The translations under genes were made by a program, and so were the position numbers. DNA of 64,000 nucleotides. Origin: Pedobacter xixiisoli. Lineage in GTDB: Bacteria > Bacteroidota > Bacteroidia > Sphingobacteriales > Sphingobacteriaceae. Of this stretch, positions 27,193 through 36,805 are shown in pieces (position 1 is the stretch's first letter; each line of letters starts with the position of its first letter). The notes beneath the pieces are model-generated. The model ran no database searches, had not been told where the DNA came from, and saw only the letters and a program-made list of their open reading frames with translations. Location: contig NZ_OCMT01000004.1 of assembly GCF_900215335.1 (NCBI RefSeq), positions 248,001-312,000 of the forward strand. Direction: 5' to 3'.

Positions 27193-27200
27193 TAGTTTTG
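27193..27200 (+). promoter_or_regulatory. Bacteroidota-type -7 box upstream of the histidine kinase
   Basis: TAGTTTTG matches TAnnTTTG and lies 41 bases upstream of ATG 27242. This supports the choice of the downstream start, since codons 5' of it would lie upstream of the transcript. Confidence 0.4.
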
Positions 27201-27241
27201 TTATTATTGCTACAGTTTTGATGAAAATTAATCCTGACATT

Positions 27242-28840
27242 ATGAAAAAGACAATCTTTACATTCCTCAGCTTCATCATTTCGCTTTCTATAGTAAGCGC
27301 ACAAAAAGGTATCGACTTTAGTAAAAAATACTCGGCAGGTGGTAAACTTTTAATGTCTGTTGATAGTGGGGCAAAAAATGTTTATTACGCCAACGTATTT
27401 CCTAATCAACCTAACACTTCATTTAGCTATTTACCCGATGTAAACAACCTTAGTATCCAGATTAATTTTAGAAAGAATATTAATATACCGAGTTTTAGGT
27501 ACACTATTCTAGAAGACGACAAACCTATTGTAGTAAATCAGTCTATCGACAGTACCAAGTTAGAAGATACAGATGCTGGTGGAGACGAAGAAATATTCAG
27601 TTCAACATTTTTGGGGACTTTCGCTGTTAAAGGAAAAGTGATTACCGTATTAGTGTATAGCATAGAAAAACCTCAAGATATTGAAAAATCTGTTTTCTAC
27701 GGGAACCCCATTCCGAAAGCAGAAATCCTAGCTTTTTCAAAACGAACTGCAACAGAGGAAGGTGTAGATTACAGTTGGGTAAAACATCCAAAAGGAAAAA
27801 CAAAATTAACTTTCTCTGAAAAAGATGACCAAATCACCATTGTAAAAGATAAATCAGCCATAGATTATCTCTACTACACCTCTATTATAGATAAGCGAAA
27901 CGACAAAGTAATTTTTGAATCTACCGCTTGGCAATATGGTGGTATAGTTGACAAACACGAGTTCCTTCCCTTTATTGATATCGATAGAAGCATTTTCAAG
28001 AAATCGGGAACGTATGAAATTATTATCCAGCCATTAATCAAGTGGAAAACCTCATCAAAGGAAATACAAAAATACATCACCCGACATACGCTTTCTATTA
28101 CCTTAAAAGAAGAAAACTATACAAAAAAAGATCTCTTAGTTTATGGGTTAATTATTTGTGCTGTTTTTGGAGCTATTGCTGGCGCTATCCTAACTTATGT
28201 AAAAAAGAAAGAAGTTAAAAAGCTTATGCAGCAATTTAAGGAAAAGGAAATTGCAAAACTCCAATTGAACTCTGTTCGCTCCCAATTAAATCCTCATTTC
28301 CTATTTAATGCATTATCAGGCATTCAAAACTTGATGAACAAAAACGAGATTGACAATGCCAATAAGTACCTATCGAAGTTTGCAAGATTAACCCGTAACG
28401 TTCTTGATGATAAAGAATTGATTTCGTTAGCTCAAGAAGGAAAATTGCTAGATGATTACCTACAAATGGAGCAATTACGATTTGGGTTCAAATACAAAAT
28501 CAATCAAGCAGAAGACTTAGATTTAGAGAATATCGAGATCCCAAGCATGTTGCTACAGCCATTTGTAGAAAATGCGGTGAAGCATGGCATATCGCAAAAA
28601 GCTAACGATGGAGAAATTATCATCGTATTTAATAAAAAAGCAAATGATTTGGTATTAACTGTTAGTGATAATGGGAATGGCTTTGATCCTATGAAAAAAT
28701 ACAACGGTCTAGGCTTACAGCTAAGCGACAACAGAATAGCCTTATTAAATAGTATTTATAAAGAAAATCGTTTTATTTTAGAAAAGCAATCAAGTAGTGA
28801 GGGCACTACAATCAACTTAACCCTAACCGATTGGCTATAG
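27242..28840 (+). CDS. LytS/YehU-type sensor histidine kinase
   Basis: A 532-residue sensor kinase. A signal peptide (about 1-20) is followed by a periplasmic sensor region (about 21-295), one transmembrane helix (about 297-320), the His_kinase domain with the phospho-acceptor H352 in LNPHFLFNALSGIQNLMN, and an HATPase_c domain with N444 in FVENAVKHG. The extracellular signal is unknown; no family domain is recognised in the sensor part. It pairs with the LytTR regulator that starts 4 bases after its stop. ATG 27242 starts the signal peptide. Confidence 0.9.
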   Translation: MKKTIFTFLSFIISLSIVSAQKGIDFSKKYSAGGKLLMSVDSGAKNVYYANVFPNQPNTSFSYLPDVNNLSIQINFRKNINIPSFRYTILEDDKPIVVNQSIDSTKLEDTDAGGDEEIFSSTFLGTFAVKGKVITVLVYSIEKPQDIEKSVFYGNPIPKAEILAFSKRTATEEGVDYSWVKHPKGKTKLTFSEKDDQITIVKDKSAIDYLYYTSIIDKRNDKVIFESTAWQYGGIVDKHEFLPFIDIDRSIFKKSGTYEIIIQPLIKWKTSSKEIQKYITRHTLSITLKEENYTKKDLLVYGLIICAVFGAIAGAILTYVKKKEVKKLMQQFKEKEIAKLQLNSVRSQLNPHFLFNALSGIQNLMNKNEIDNANKYLSKFARLTRNVLDDKELISLAQEGKLLDDYLQMEQLRFGFKYKINQAEDLDLENIEIPSMLLQPFVENAVKHGISQKANDGEIIIVFNKKANDLVLTVSDNGNGFDPMKKYNGLGLQLSDNRIALLNSIYKENRFILEKQSSSEGTTINLTLTDWL

Positions 28841-28844
28841 ATAG

Positions 28845-29591
28845 ATGAAGGCAATTTTAATAGACGACGAAATTTCCAACTTAGAAAACCTACGGACTTT
28901 GTTAGAAAAACACTGTCCGCAGGTTAATATTGTGGCAGCAGCGCAAAATGTAAATGATGCAGTAAATGCTATTGAAATATACTTGCCCGACTTAGTTTTT
29001 TTAGATATTCAAATGGGTAAGCAAACAGGTTTCGATGTGCTAAAGGCATTACCTCATCGTAATTTCGAAGTGATTTTTGTTACCGCTTACGACCAATATG
29101 GCATCCAAGCAGTTAAATTTGCCGCACTAGATTACCTCTTAAAGCCGGTAGACATCGATGAATTAAAAACAGCCGTTAACAAAGCCAGTCAGAAATTAGC
29201 AGCGCAAACGCAAACATCACAACTTGATTTTTTGTTGCAGCAGCTTAAACGACCCGAAGCTACTACAAGCAAAATTGCGCTACCCATGCAGAGCGAAATC
29301 AGATATATCGCCTTATCAGAAATTATTCGCTGCGAAGCTGATAACACCTACACTTTTTTCTACCTAACAGACAACGAAAAGATTTTAGTTTCTAAATCTT
29401 TAAAAGAGTACGCTGATTTATTAAAGCCCAATGGTTTTCTAAGAACGCACCAAAGCCATTTGGTAAATCCAGCCTTTGTTAAAAGCTGGCTTAAAGAAGA
29501 TGGAGGTGTTTTACTTTTAGCTTCCGGAGATAAAATCCCTATTTCGAAGCCAAACAGGGAAATAGTCAAACAGGCTTTGCAACAGCTATAG
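28845..29591 (+). CDS. LytTR-family response regulator
   Basis: A 248-residue regulator. The receiver domain (1-120) has the acidic pair D7-D8, phospho-acceptor D54 in LVFLDIQMG, and Lys in YLLKPVD. The LytTR DNA-binding domain is at about 140-245 (EIIRCEADNTYTFFYLTD, FLRTHQSHLVNPAFV). The target genes are unknown. LytTR regulators often control secreted peptide or surface functions; a link to the peptide array 26 kb away is only speculation. Confidence 0.92.
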   Translation: MKAILIDDEISNLENLRTLLEKHCPQVNIVAAAQNVNDAVNAIEIYLPDLVFLDIQMGKQTGFDVLKALPHRNFEVIFVTAYDQYGIQAVKFAALDYLLKPVDIDELKTAVNKASQKLAAQTQTSQLDFLLQQLKRPEATTSKIALPMQSEIRYIALSEIIRCEADNTYTFFYLTDNEKILVSKSLKEYADLLKPNGFLRTHQSHLVNPAFVKSWLKEDGGVLLLASGDKIPISKPNREIVKQALQQL

Positions 29592-29647
29592 GCAATTTGA
29601 GAGGTTGGCGTCTTGTCGATTATAGGAAGCACAAACTTTTCCATTTC

Positions 29648-29740
29648 AAACCCGATTGCAGTGAAACCCTTTTGAGCAGAGGAAAAACCTGCAAGGTTTA
29701 CGGCATGGGAAACAAAAAGGTTGTAACGAAAAGCGGGACT
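29648..29740 (+). repeat. Composite dispersed repeat, copy 3
   Basis: It begins aaacccgattgcagtgaaa and ends aacgaaaagcgggact, with a shorter core containing the imperfect hairpin aaacctgcaaggttt. The 288-base gap it sits in has no gene. Confidence 0.65.
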
Positions 29741-29879
29741 ATCCACTAAGATGTGTACCATTATTGCTTTTCAAAAAAGAACATTTTACTTGTATCAAAA
29801 CAATGTTTAAAACTCTTTTACCGTTATCTTTTCAAGATTACGTAATTTTCCAGCTTTTATAACCACGTTGCACACATCA

Positions 29880-31115
29880 ATGAGATTAAATATACTACTA
29901 ACCGCTATAACCTTATCCATATTTACACTAAATGCTTGTACCAGTAAAGAAGAAAAGGAAAAAAAAGTTGCCGAAGACAAGAAAGTTAGAAAAGCTGAAG
30001 ACGATAAAGCAGATAGCCTGTTATTAGTTTACGATAAAAACAAAGAAGACAAATGGATTGCTGATTTCATCAATAATTTGCACAAAAAATACAATTTTAA
30101 CGGCAACGTTTTGGTTGCCAAAAAAGGTAAAATCTTGTACCAAGGTGCTAAAGGCTGGGCAGATTACCTACATCGCGATAGCTTAAAAATAAACTCCGAA
30201 TTTGAACTGGCATCTATTACCAAAACTTTTACCGGTACCGCAATTATGCAGTTGGTAGAAGCTGGAAAATTAAATTTAGACGATAACGTTAAAAAGTTCT
30301 TCCCTAACTTTCCTTACGATAGTATTACCGTTAGACTTTTATTGCCACACCGCAGCGGCATGATGAACTACGTTTACTTTATCGATGACATTTGGCGCAA
30401 GGAAAAACGCCCTATGAAAAAGGGGGTGACCAATCAGGAAGTGATGCAGGTAATTGCTGATAAGAAGCCTAACCCCTACACTAAACCAGATAAAGTTTTT
30501 CATTACAACAACTCTAACTATATGGTGTTGGGAGCTATTATAGAAAAGGTTACTGGCATGCGCTACTCGCAGTACATGATGGAGCATATTTTTAAACCAG
30601 CAGGAATGAAAAACACTCACGTTTACTCTAAAGCAGAATACGAAAAAATACCTGTGGATGTAGTTGGTCACGATCGTAACAGCTTTAGATATTCGGTAGT
30701 ACAAAATTTCTTAGACGGACCTGTTGGCGATAAAGGGATTTACAGTACCATCCATGATTTGGTACTATTTGACAAATACTTACGTAACGAAAGATTACTT
30801 AAAAACTCAAGCTTAGATTCAGCTTATGTGGGTAGGAACAAAGCGATTAAAGGTCATTTCAATTATGGCTACGGCTGGCGCTTGTTCGAAGAGAAAGGCA
30901 AAGCCAAAGTAGTTTACCATACTGGCTGGTGGCATGGTTTCCGCCATATCTACGTTCGCGATTTAGATAAGGACATCATCGTTATTTTCTTAGGCAACGT
31001 AACTAATGGAAGTTTGATGCAATTGGACGAATTGTACAAACATCTGAAAATGCCAATCATTCGTAAAGGCGCATACACTGGTGCTGGTGCTGCTCCTGGC
31101 ACAGATGAGGATTAA
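29880..31115 (+). CDS. Beta-lactamase-family serine hydrolase, lipoprotein
   Basis: A 411-residue hydrolase with a lipobox ending LNAC (Cys20) and a charged linker rich in Lys/Glu (21-60). The penicillin-binding fold has S112-x-x-K115 in LASITKTFTG, a YNN motif in FHYNNSNYMVLG, and HTG in VVYHTGWWHG. Such proteins are class C beta-lactamase-like D-aminopeptidases or esterases; resistance cannot be inferred. I chose ATG 29880 rather than the TTG at 29868 because of the clean signal. Confidence 0.88.
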   Translation: MRLNILLTAITLSIFTLNACTSKEEKEKKVAEDKKVRKAEDDKADSLLLVYDKNKEDKWIADFINNLHKKYNFNGNVLVAKKGKILYQGAKGWADYLHRDSLKINSEFELASITKTFTGTAIMQLVEAGKLNLDDNVKKFFPNFPYDSITVRLLLPHRSGMMNYVYFIDDIWRKEKRPMKKGVTNQEVMQVIADKKPNPYTKPDKVFHYNNSNYMVLGAIIEKVTGMRYSQYMMEHIFKPAGMKNTHVYSKAEYEKIPVDVVGHDRNSFRYSVVQNFLDGPVGDKGIYSTIHDLVLFDKYLRNERLLKNSSLDSAYVGRNKAIKGHFNYGYGWRLFEEKGKAKVVYHTGWWHGFRHIYVRDLDKDIIVIFLGNVTNGSLMQLDELYKHLKMPIIRKGAYTGAGAAPGTDED

Positions 31116-31127
31116 TTTCTAAAACTA

Positions 31128-31661
31128 ATGAGTTCCACGACAACCATAAAAACAGATAGACTTCTTCTGCGAAAGATCATACCAGAAGACATACAAAATA
31201 TCTACAAGGGCTTGTCGCATCCAGATGTAATCAAATACTACGGGATCAGCTTTACTTCGTTAGAAGCTACAGAGGAGCAAATGACTTGGTACAGGGAATT
31301 GGAAGAAAGCGAGACTGGCATTTGGTGGGCTATTTGCTCGCTAGACGGTCAGACTTTTTATGGTGCTAGTGGTTTCAACAACCTTAGCAAAGTGCACAAG
31401 AAAGCCGAGATAGGATTTTGGCTACTTCCTGAATTTTGGGGCAAAGGTTTGATGCAAGAAGCTTTTCCTTTAATTTGCAATTATGGATTCGAAACACTAG
31501 GCTTAAATAGAATTGAAGGGTTCGTTGACAACGATAACCTAAATTGTAAAAAAGCAATCGAGAAACTTAACTTCAAACATGAAGGCACTATGAGAGATTG
31601 TGAAATAAAAGATGGTAACTTCCTAAGCGTTGATATTTATTCGAAGTTAAAAAGCGATTAG
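31128..31661 (+). CDS. GNAT-family N-acetyltransferase (RimJ/RimL-like)
   Basis: A 177-residue acetyltransferase. It has the family N-terminus (TDRLLLRKIIPEDIQNIYKGL), an acetyl-CoA region in GFWLLPEFWGKGLMQEAFPL and the C-terminal NRIEGFVDNDNLNCKKAIEKLNF helix signature (shown here in parts). It is probably an acetyltransferase for a protein N-terminus or a small amine; substrate unknown. It starts 12 bases after the hydrolase stop. Confidence 0.85.
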   Translation: MSSTTTIKTDRLLLRKIIPEDIQNIYKGLSHPDVIKYYGISFTSLEATEEQMTWYRELEESETGIWWAICSLDGQTFYGASGFNNLSKVHKKAEIGFWLLPEFWGKGLMQEAFPLICNYGFETLGLNRIEGFVDNDNLNCKKAIEKLNFKHEGTMRDCEIKDGNFLSVDIYSKLKSD

Positions 31662-31687
31662 TAAGCACAACCTTTACCCTAAAATTT

Positions 31688-31720
31688 AGACTTACGAAGT
31701 TTTCGAAACTTCGTAAGTCT
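31688..31720. repeat. RAYT-associated hairpin repeat, copy 2
   Basis: Fifteen-base perfect arms surround a 3-base loop (core acttacgaagttt), between the GNAT and DUF763 genes. Confidence 0.8.
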
Positions 31721-31803
31721 TTATCAAATGCTTCGCTTACTCTGCGAAAACTTCCAAAATCTTTGCGGAATATCTTATTTATTTTTGCTAAATTTGTTAG
31801 CAA

Positions 31804-33003
31804 ATGAAAAGAGCAGGAGTTGCCGATTTACCTTTACATTACGGAGCTGTTCCGCCTTGGTTGGCAGAGCGAATGGCTAAATTGGGTTTGGCAATTACCG
31901 AGCAAATTTTAGCCAACAAAGGTAAAGACGATTTCTTGAGTAGAATGAGTAGCCCTTTTTGGTTTCAAAGTTTGGGTGCTGTCATGGGCATGGATTGGCA
32001 TTCATCGGGCATCACCACTTCGGTAATGGGTGCTTTAAAAAAAGCGATCAATCCTAATGCTGCAACTTTTGGTTTATACGTTTGTGGCGGCAAAGGAAAA
32101 AGTTCTCGAGAAACACCAACTGAGCTAAGGAGATTTGCATTGAATAATGGTTTAGATAGCGATAAGTTGGTGAGGAGCAGCAAGCTTTCTGCCAAGGTAG
32201 ACAACACGGCTATTCAAGATGGTTTTCAGCTTTACCAACATAACTTTATCGTCAGTACTGAAGGCAATTGGACGGTGGTGCAACAAGGCATGAGCGATGA
32301 AAGCTCTACCGCTCGTCGTTACCACTGGCATTCGGCAAACATACAATCTTTCACAGATGCGCCACATACTTTCATTTACGGACAGAACCAAGGTAAGATC
32401 TTAAACCTCACCGATAAAAAGGCACAGCCAATTAAAACCTCAATGCTGGAGATGATGGCGGAACCTCCGAAGAAAATGCTAGCTGAAATCAGCAAATTGG
32501 TGATGCCCAAACATCACGATGTGCAAGCAAAAGATGTAGATTTAAAACGCTTGGGCTCCATATTATGGTTAGCTCAAAACAATAACATTTCTAATTTCGA
32601 CGAATTACTGCTTTTAGAAGGTTTGGGGCCACGAACGTTACAATCTTTAGCACTAGCGAGCGAAGTAATTTATGGCACGCCCTCACGCTTTAAAGACCCC
32701 GCTAGGTTTTCTTTCGCCAATGGCGGAAAAGATGGACATCCATTTCCCGTTCCGGTGGATGTTTATGATGAAACCATCAAAACCTTAAACGACGCCATTA
32801 AGAAATCGAAGATTGGAAATACCGATAAAGCACAGGCTATCCAATCGCTTTCGCAGATTGCTGCCAGAGTAGAACAAGATTTTATTCCAAATGGAAATTT
32901 CGATGAATTGATTGCAAAAGAAAGAGCAGATTCTTGGAAATACGGCGGCAGAACTGTTTTTGGAAAAGCAAAGAAGCCGAGCAACCAATTGAGTTTGTTT
33001 TAA
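31804..33003 (+). CDS. DUF763 domain-containing protein
   Basis: A 399-residue protein matching DUF763 (MKRAGVADLPLHYGAVPPWL at the start, RRYHWHSANIQSF in the middle). The C-terminal region has a helix-hairpin-helix-like segment (LLLEGLGPRTLQSLALASE), which suggests DNA or nucleotide contact. The function of the family is not established. Possible -7 boxes lie within 25 bases upstream. Confidence 0.85.
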   Translation: MKRAGVADLPLHYGAVPPWLAERMAKLGLAITEQILANKGKDDFLSRMSSPFWFQSLGAVMGMDWHSSGITTSVMGALKKAINPNAATFGLYVCGGKGKSSRETPTELRRFALNNGLDSDKLVRSSKLSAKVDNTAIQDGFQLYQHNFIVSTEGNWTVVQQGMSDESSTARRYHWHSANIQSFTDAPHTFIYGQNQGKILNLTDKKAQPIKTSMLEMMAEPPKKMLAEISKLVMPKHHDVQAKDVDLKRLGSILWLAQNNNISNFDELLLLEGLGPRTLQSLALASEVIYGTPSRFKDPARFSFANGGKDGHPFPVPVDVYDETIKTLNDAIKKSKIGNTDKAQAIQSLSQIAARVEQDFIPNGNFDELIAKERADSWKYGGRTVFGKAKKPSNQLSLF

Positions 33004-33026
33004 GCCGCTTCTCATCATTGCGAGTC

Positions 33027-33059
33027 AGACTTACGAAGTTTTAAAAACTTCGTAAGTCT
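33027..33059. repeat. RAYT-associated hairpin repeat, copy 3 (5' flank of RAYT)
   Basis: Perfect 16-base arms (33027-33042 and 33044-33059) surround a single A. It lies 27 bases upstream of the RAYT start. Confidence 0.85.
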
Positions 33060-33086
33060 ATTATTTTTCCTAAATTCAACCTACCT

Positions 33087-33625
33087 ATGAAAAAAGAAGA
33101 AGGAAAATGTTATCACATATATAATCGTGGAAATAACAAAGAAAATATCTTTTTTGAAGAAGAAAACTATCTCTTTTTTCTGGATAGACTTAAAATCTAT
33201 TTGATTCCACATATCGATGTTTTTGCATATTGTTTAATGCCTACCATTTTCATCTATTTATTAGAGTAAACGATCTGTATAATTTTGAAAAGGGAATTAA
33301 GAACTTTTTAATCTCTTATGCGAAGGCTATCAACAAAAAGTACAAAAGAGTTGGAAGCCTGTTTCAGGGTCGATACAAAATTTCTGAAATTAATTCTGAT
33401 GCTTACTTCACAAGAATTATAACTTACATTCATCAAAATCCAAAAAAAGCTAGTTTAGTTCTAAATTTGGAGGATTACAGATTCTCCTCATATTCAGCAT
33501 ATCTACATTCAAACCAACCGTCTTTATTAAGAAGAACAGAAGTCATAAATTGGTTTGGAGGACTAGAGTTATTTATCGCAACGCATGAAACTATCGAGAC
33601 TTACGAAGTTTTGAAAACTTCGTAA
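33087..33625 (+). pseudogene. REP-associated tyrosine transposase (RAYT, IS200-like) with a frameshift
   Basis: This is a Y1-type HUH transposase of the RAYT group: N-terminal CYHIYNRGNNKENIFF, then CLMPN and HFHLFIRV, GSLFQGRYKI, and the C-terminal YIHQNPKKASLV. The HUH motif is reached only by a frameshift at about 33243. The sequence reads cct-acc-att where cct-aac-cat is expected, so one A is missing. Without it, the first frame stops at 33267. The last nine codons, including TAA, are supplied by the flanking hairpin. It is inactive as written, unless the base is a sequencing error. It probably mobilised the matching hairpins nearby. Confidence 0.85.
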
Positions 33626-33629
33626 GTCT
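33597..33629. repeat. RAYT-associated hairpin repeat, copy 4 (3' flank, overlaps RAYT stop)
   Basis: Perfect 16-base arms (33597-33612 and 33614-33629) surround a single G. It encodes the RAYT C-terminus and stop codon. Confidence 0.85.
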
Positions 33630-33641
33630 AAATCAAACCGA

Positions 33642-35753
33642 TTAAGAAATCTTATCAAAGCTAATCCCAACAATCTTCTTTGAAAGAAAACTCTTCAACA
33701 AACTATTTTCAGGATTTTCTACATTCGGGTCTTTATCCAATAGCTCAATCACCGTATTCCTTGCTTCCTGCAGAATCACTTGATCTTTAGCTAAATCCGC
33801 TACTTTCAACTCTATCGTTCCACTTTGCATCGTACCGGTAATATCTCCTGGACCACGTAGTTCTAAATCTATTTCCGAAATTTCGAAGCCGTTATTAGTG
33901 CGTACCATGGTTTCCAAACGCTTTTTAGAGGTAGGATTCAGCTTATCCTTAGACATCAGAATACAAAAAGACTGCTCGGCACCACGACCAACCCGCCCAC
34001 GCAACTGGTGTAGCTGAGAAAGACCAAATCGCTCTGCATTTTCTATTACCATCACCGAAGCATTGGGCACATTTACGCCAACTTCAATCACCGTAGTAGC
34101 CACCATAATCTGCGTTTTACCATCAATAAAGCGTTGCATTTCATAAGCCTTATCCGCATTGCTCAATTTACCATGCACTATACTAATTTGGTATTGAGGC
34201 CGAGGAAATTGATAGCTCAACTGTTCAATACCTGCTTCCAAATGCAGTAAATCCAATTTTTCACTCTCCTTAATTAAAGGATAAACGATATACACTTGTC
34301 GGCCTTTGGCAATCTCCTCCTTCATCATTCCAAACATCCGCATGCGTCTACCTTCCACAAAGTGAAGCGTCTCAATGGGCTTTCTTCCAGCAGGTAATTC
34401 ATCAATGATGGAAACATCTAAATCTCCATACAAAGTCATGGCTAAAGTTCTTGGAATTGGCGTAGCAGTCATTACCAAAATATGTGGCGGAACAACGTTC
34501 TTTCTCCAGAGTTTAGCTCGCTGCTCTACCCCAAACCGATGTTGTTCGTCAATCACTACCAAACCTAAATTCTTGAACTTTACTTTATCTTCAATGAGCG
34601 CATGCGTACCCACTAAAATATCAATCTCGCCGCTTTCTAATTGCTGATGCAAAATAGTTCGTTGTTTCTTCGTCGAGCTTCCTGTTAAGATACCCACGTT
34701 GACCAACTCGCCTTTCAACATTCCAACCAACGACTCGTAATGCTGACGAGCTAAGATTTCCGTTGGCGCCATCATACAAGCCTGACAACCATTATCGTTA
34801 GCCAATAGCATGCTCATTAATGCAACCACTGTTTTTCCGCTACCCACGTCACCTTGCACCAAACGATTCATTTGTGCACCGCGTTGCGTATCAATTCTAA
34901 TCTCCTTGATTACCCGCTTTTGCGCATTAGTTAAATCGAAAGGAATAATTTCATTATAAAATTTGTTTACCCGTTCGCCGACATTACTAAAAACAGCGCC
35001 CTTAAATTTTAAACTTCTAAGGTGCTTATTGTGCAACAACTGCAGCTGAATAAAGAAAAGTTCCTCAAACTTTAGTCTGCGTTCCGCCTGCTGTAGCGCT
35101 CTCGTATTTGCCGGAAAATGTATGTTAATCAACGCTTCTTTCTTACCTATCAGCTTATATTTTTCCAAAACGTATTTCGGCAGCGTTTCTCTAACTTCAT
35201 TAACATGAAGCTCTAAAATTTGATAAATAAGCTTTTGGATTCCCTTACTATCCAAGAAACTCTTTTTAAGTTTTTCGGTAGAATTATAGATGGGTTGTAA
35301 AGTAAGATTTCCTGTTACACCGCCAGAAGTTTGGCGAGGGTAAGTTTCCAAATCAGGATGAGAAATGCTGAAGCTACCGTTAAAGAAATTAGGTTTACCA
35401 AAGGCGATGTAAGTATTTCCTCGGTAGATATTGTCTTCTACCCATTTTAAACTTTGAAACCAAACCAACTCCATCGTTCCTGTTTCGTCTCCAAACCTCG
35501 CTACAATTCTTCGTTTGTGCTTCTCTCCAATCATCTCCTTGGTCATGATTTTACCAATCACCTGCACCAAAGGCATATCCGGATTTAGTTCGTTAATCTT
35601 GTAAAAACGAGTTCTATCAATATATCTAAAAGGATAATGATGTAAGAGTTGCTCGTAGGTAAAAACACCCAGCTCCTTTTGCAGCAGCTCGGCACGCTTA
35701 GGCCCAACGCCCTTTAAATAAACAAGAGGTGTTTCTAAATTGGAAGCAAACAA
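33642..35753 (-). CDS. recG: ATP-dependent DNA helicase RecG
   Basis: A 703-residue helicase that remodels stalled replication forks and branched DNA. It has the N-terminal wedge domain (about 50-150), Walker A in GDVGSGKTVVAL, motif II IDEQHRFG, TATPIPRTLAMT (motif III) and QLRGRVGRG (motif VI). The length is normal for RecG. It starts at ATG 35753; the gene is alone on the strand. Confidence 0.96.
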   Translation of the reverse strand: MFASNLETPLVYLKGVGPKRAELLQKELGVFTYEQLLHHYPFRYIDRTRFYKINELNPDMPLVQVIGKIMTKEMIGEKHKRRIVARFGDETGTMELVWFQSLKWVEDNIYRGNTYIAFGKPNFFNGSFSISHPDLETYPRQTSGGVTGNLTLQPIYNSTEKLKKSFLDSKGIQKLIYQILELHVNEVRETLPKYVLEKYKLIGKKEALINIHFPANTRALQQAERRLKFEELFFIQLQLLHNKHLRSLKFKGAVFSNVGERVNKFYNEIIPFDLTNAQKRVIKEIRIDTQRGAQMNRLVQGDVGSGKTVVALMSMLLANDNGCQACMMAPTEILARQHYESLVGMLKGELVNVGILTGSSTKKQRTILHQQLESGEIDILVGTHALIEDKVKFKNLGLVVIDEQHRFGVEQRAKLWRKNVVPPHILVMTATPIPRTLAMTLYGDLDVSIIDELPAGRKPIETLHFVEGRRMRMFGMMKEEIAKGRQVYIVYPLIKESEKLDLLHLEAGIEQLSYQFPRPQYQISIVHGKLSNADKAYEMQRFIDGKTQIMVATTVIEVGVNVPNASVMVIENAERFGLSQLHQLRGRVGRGAEQSFCILMSKDKLNPTSKKRLETMVRTNNGFEISEIDLELRGPGDITGTMQSGTIELKVADLAKDQVILQEARNTVIELLDKDPNVENPENSLLKSFLSKKIVGISFDKIS

Positions 35754-35897
35754 AACGTACTATTTTCTTTTAAAAGTAAGCATATCTTTCATCAGTATGT
35801 AATTTCTTTTAATGGTAATGAAGCTATCATGGTCATATTATTCATGAACTTTTACTGTTTTTATCGGTATTCATGAGCTCGCAAGCTCGGTTCATTC

Positions 35898-36803
35898 CTA
35901 TTTACGACGGTATGCCCATGATGGTTTAATCATGTTCCAATTAAATAGAAAAACAGCAAATAGCAATAACAAATAAGCCATTAACTGATGCGGATCTATT
36001 TTCTCATTGAAATAAAGAATAGCTACCGTAAAAGCAATAATTGGATTGATATAAATAATAATGCCCAAAGTGGAGGAAGGAATTCCCACCAAAGCAAATA
36101 AGCTTAAGAACAACGGAATAACGGTGAACAGCACCGCAATTAAAGTTACATTCAACCAAAAGCCAGTTTCCAGCGGTAAACCTGTATGTTGGTAAATGAA
36201 GAAAGGAAGCATTAAAATCACAGCAATACTAATCTGTACAGCCAATACATTCAATTTGTCTAAGTGCTGCATCTTACGCTGGATGATCAGATAAAAAGCA
36301 TAAAGCGCTGCAATCACTACCGACCATGTCACTTCTACCAGCGAACCTGAGGCCAACATTAAAATACTAGAAGTAGCTAATATCAAGGCAATAATTTGAA
36401 TCCGGTAGAGATGTTCCTTTAAAATCACAAAACCACCAAAAGCAGTAATTAACGGGCAAACCATATAGGCAAAAGCGCCCGACTTGATACTGACGTTATT
36501 GATCGCATAAATAAAAGTATACCAATTGAGTACCAATAGTACCGTAGCTCCAATAATTTGTGCTAAAACAATTCGCTTTTCACGGATTCCAATTTGCCTG
36601 AAATAGCTAATATCTTTTTTCAGTTCTTTCCTTCTGAACAAGAATATCGCCAGCCAAATGACTACCAAAGATGTAAAAATGCGATAATATAAAATCTGCT
36701 CTGAAGGGTAAGCCTTGAGGTTTCTCAGCGGAATAGCAAAGAAACCCCAAATAATGGCAGATAAGACCCCTGAAAATAAATACTTCGATTTATTGGTTGC
36801 CAA
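35898..36803 (-). CDS. rarD: EamA-family transporter of the RarD type
   Basis: A 301-residue protein with ten predicted membrane helices in two EamA repeats (LSAIIWGFFAIPLRNL at the start, WSVVIAALYAFYLIIQRKM in the middle). It is a RarD-type permease of the drug/metabolite transporter superfamily. It begins two bases after the ridA stop, so the two are an operon. Substrate unknown. Confidence 0.82.
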   Translation of the reverse strand: MATNKSKYLFSGVLSAIIWGFFAIPLRNLKAYPSEQILYYRIFTSLVVIWLAIFLFRRKELKKDISYFRQIGIREKRIVLAQIIGATVLLVLNWYTFIYAINNVSIKSGAFAYMVCPLITAFGGFVILKEHLYRIQIIALILATSSILMLASGSLVEVTWSVVIAALYAFYLIIQRKMQHLDKLNVLAVQISIAVILMLPFFIYQHTGLPLETGFWLNVTLIAVLFTVIPLFLSLFALVGIPSSTLGIIIYINPIIAFTVAILYFNEKIDPHQLMAYLLLLFAVFLFNWNMIKPSWAYRRK

Positions 36804-36805
36804 AA

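Noticed and set aside
27122..27241. Upstream start of the histidine kinase
   Set aside because: It would place 40 residues before a clear signal peptide and upstream of the -7 box at 27193.
31688..33629. Three near-identical palindromes within 2 kb as a possible CRISPR array
   Set aside because: The spacing is irregular (1.3 and 0.5 kb), genes lie between them, and no cas genes are present. They are REP-type hairpins.
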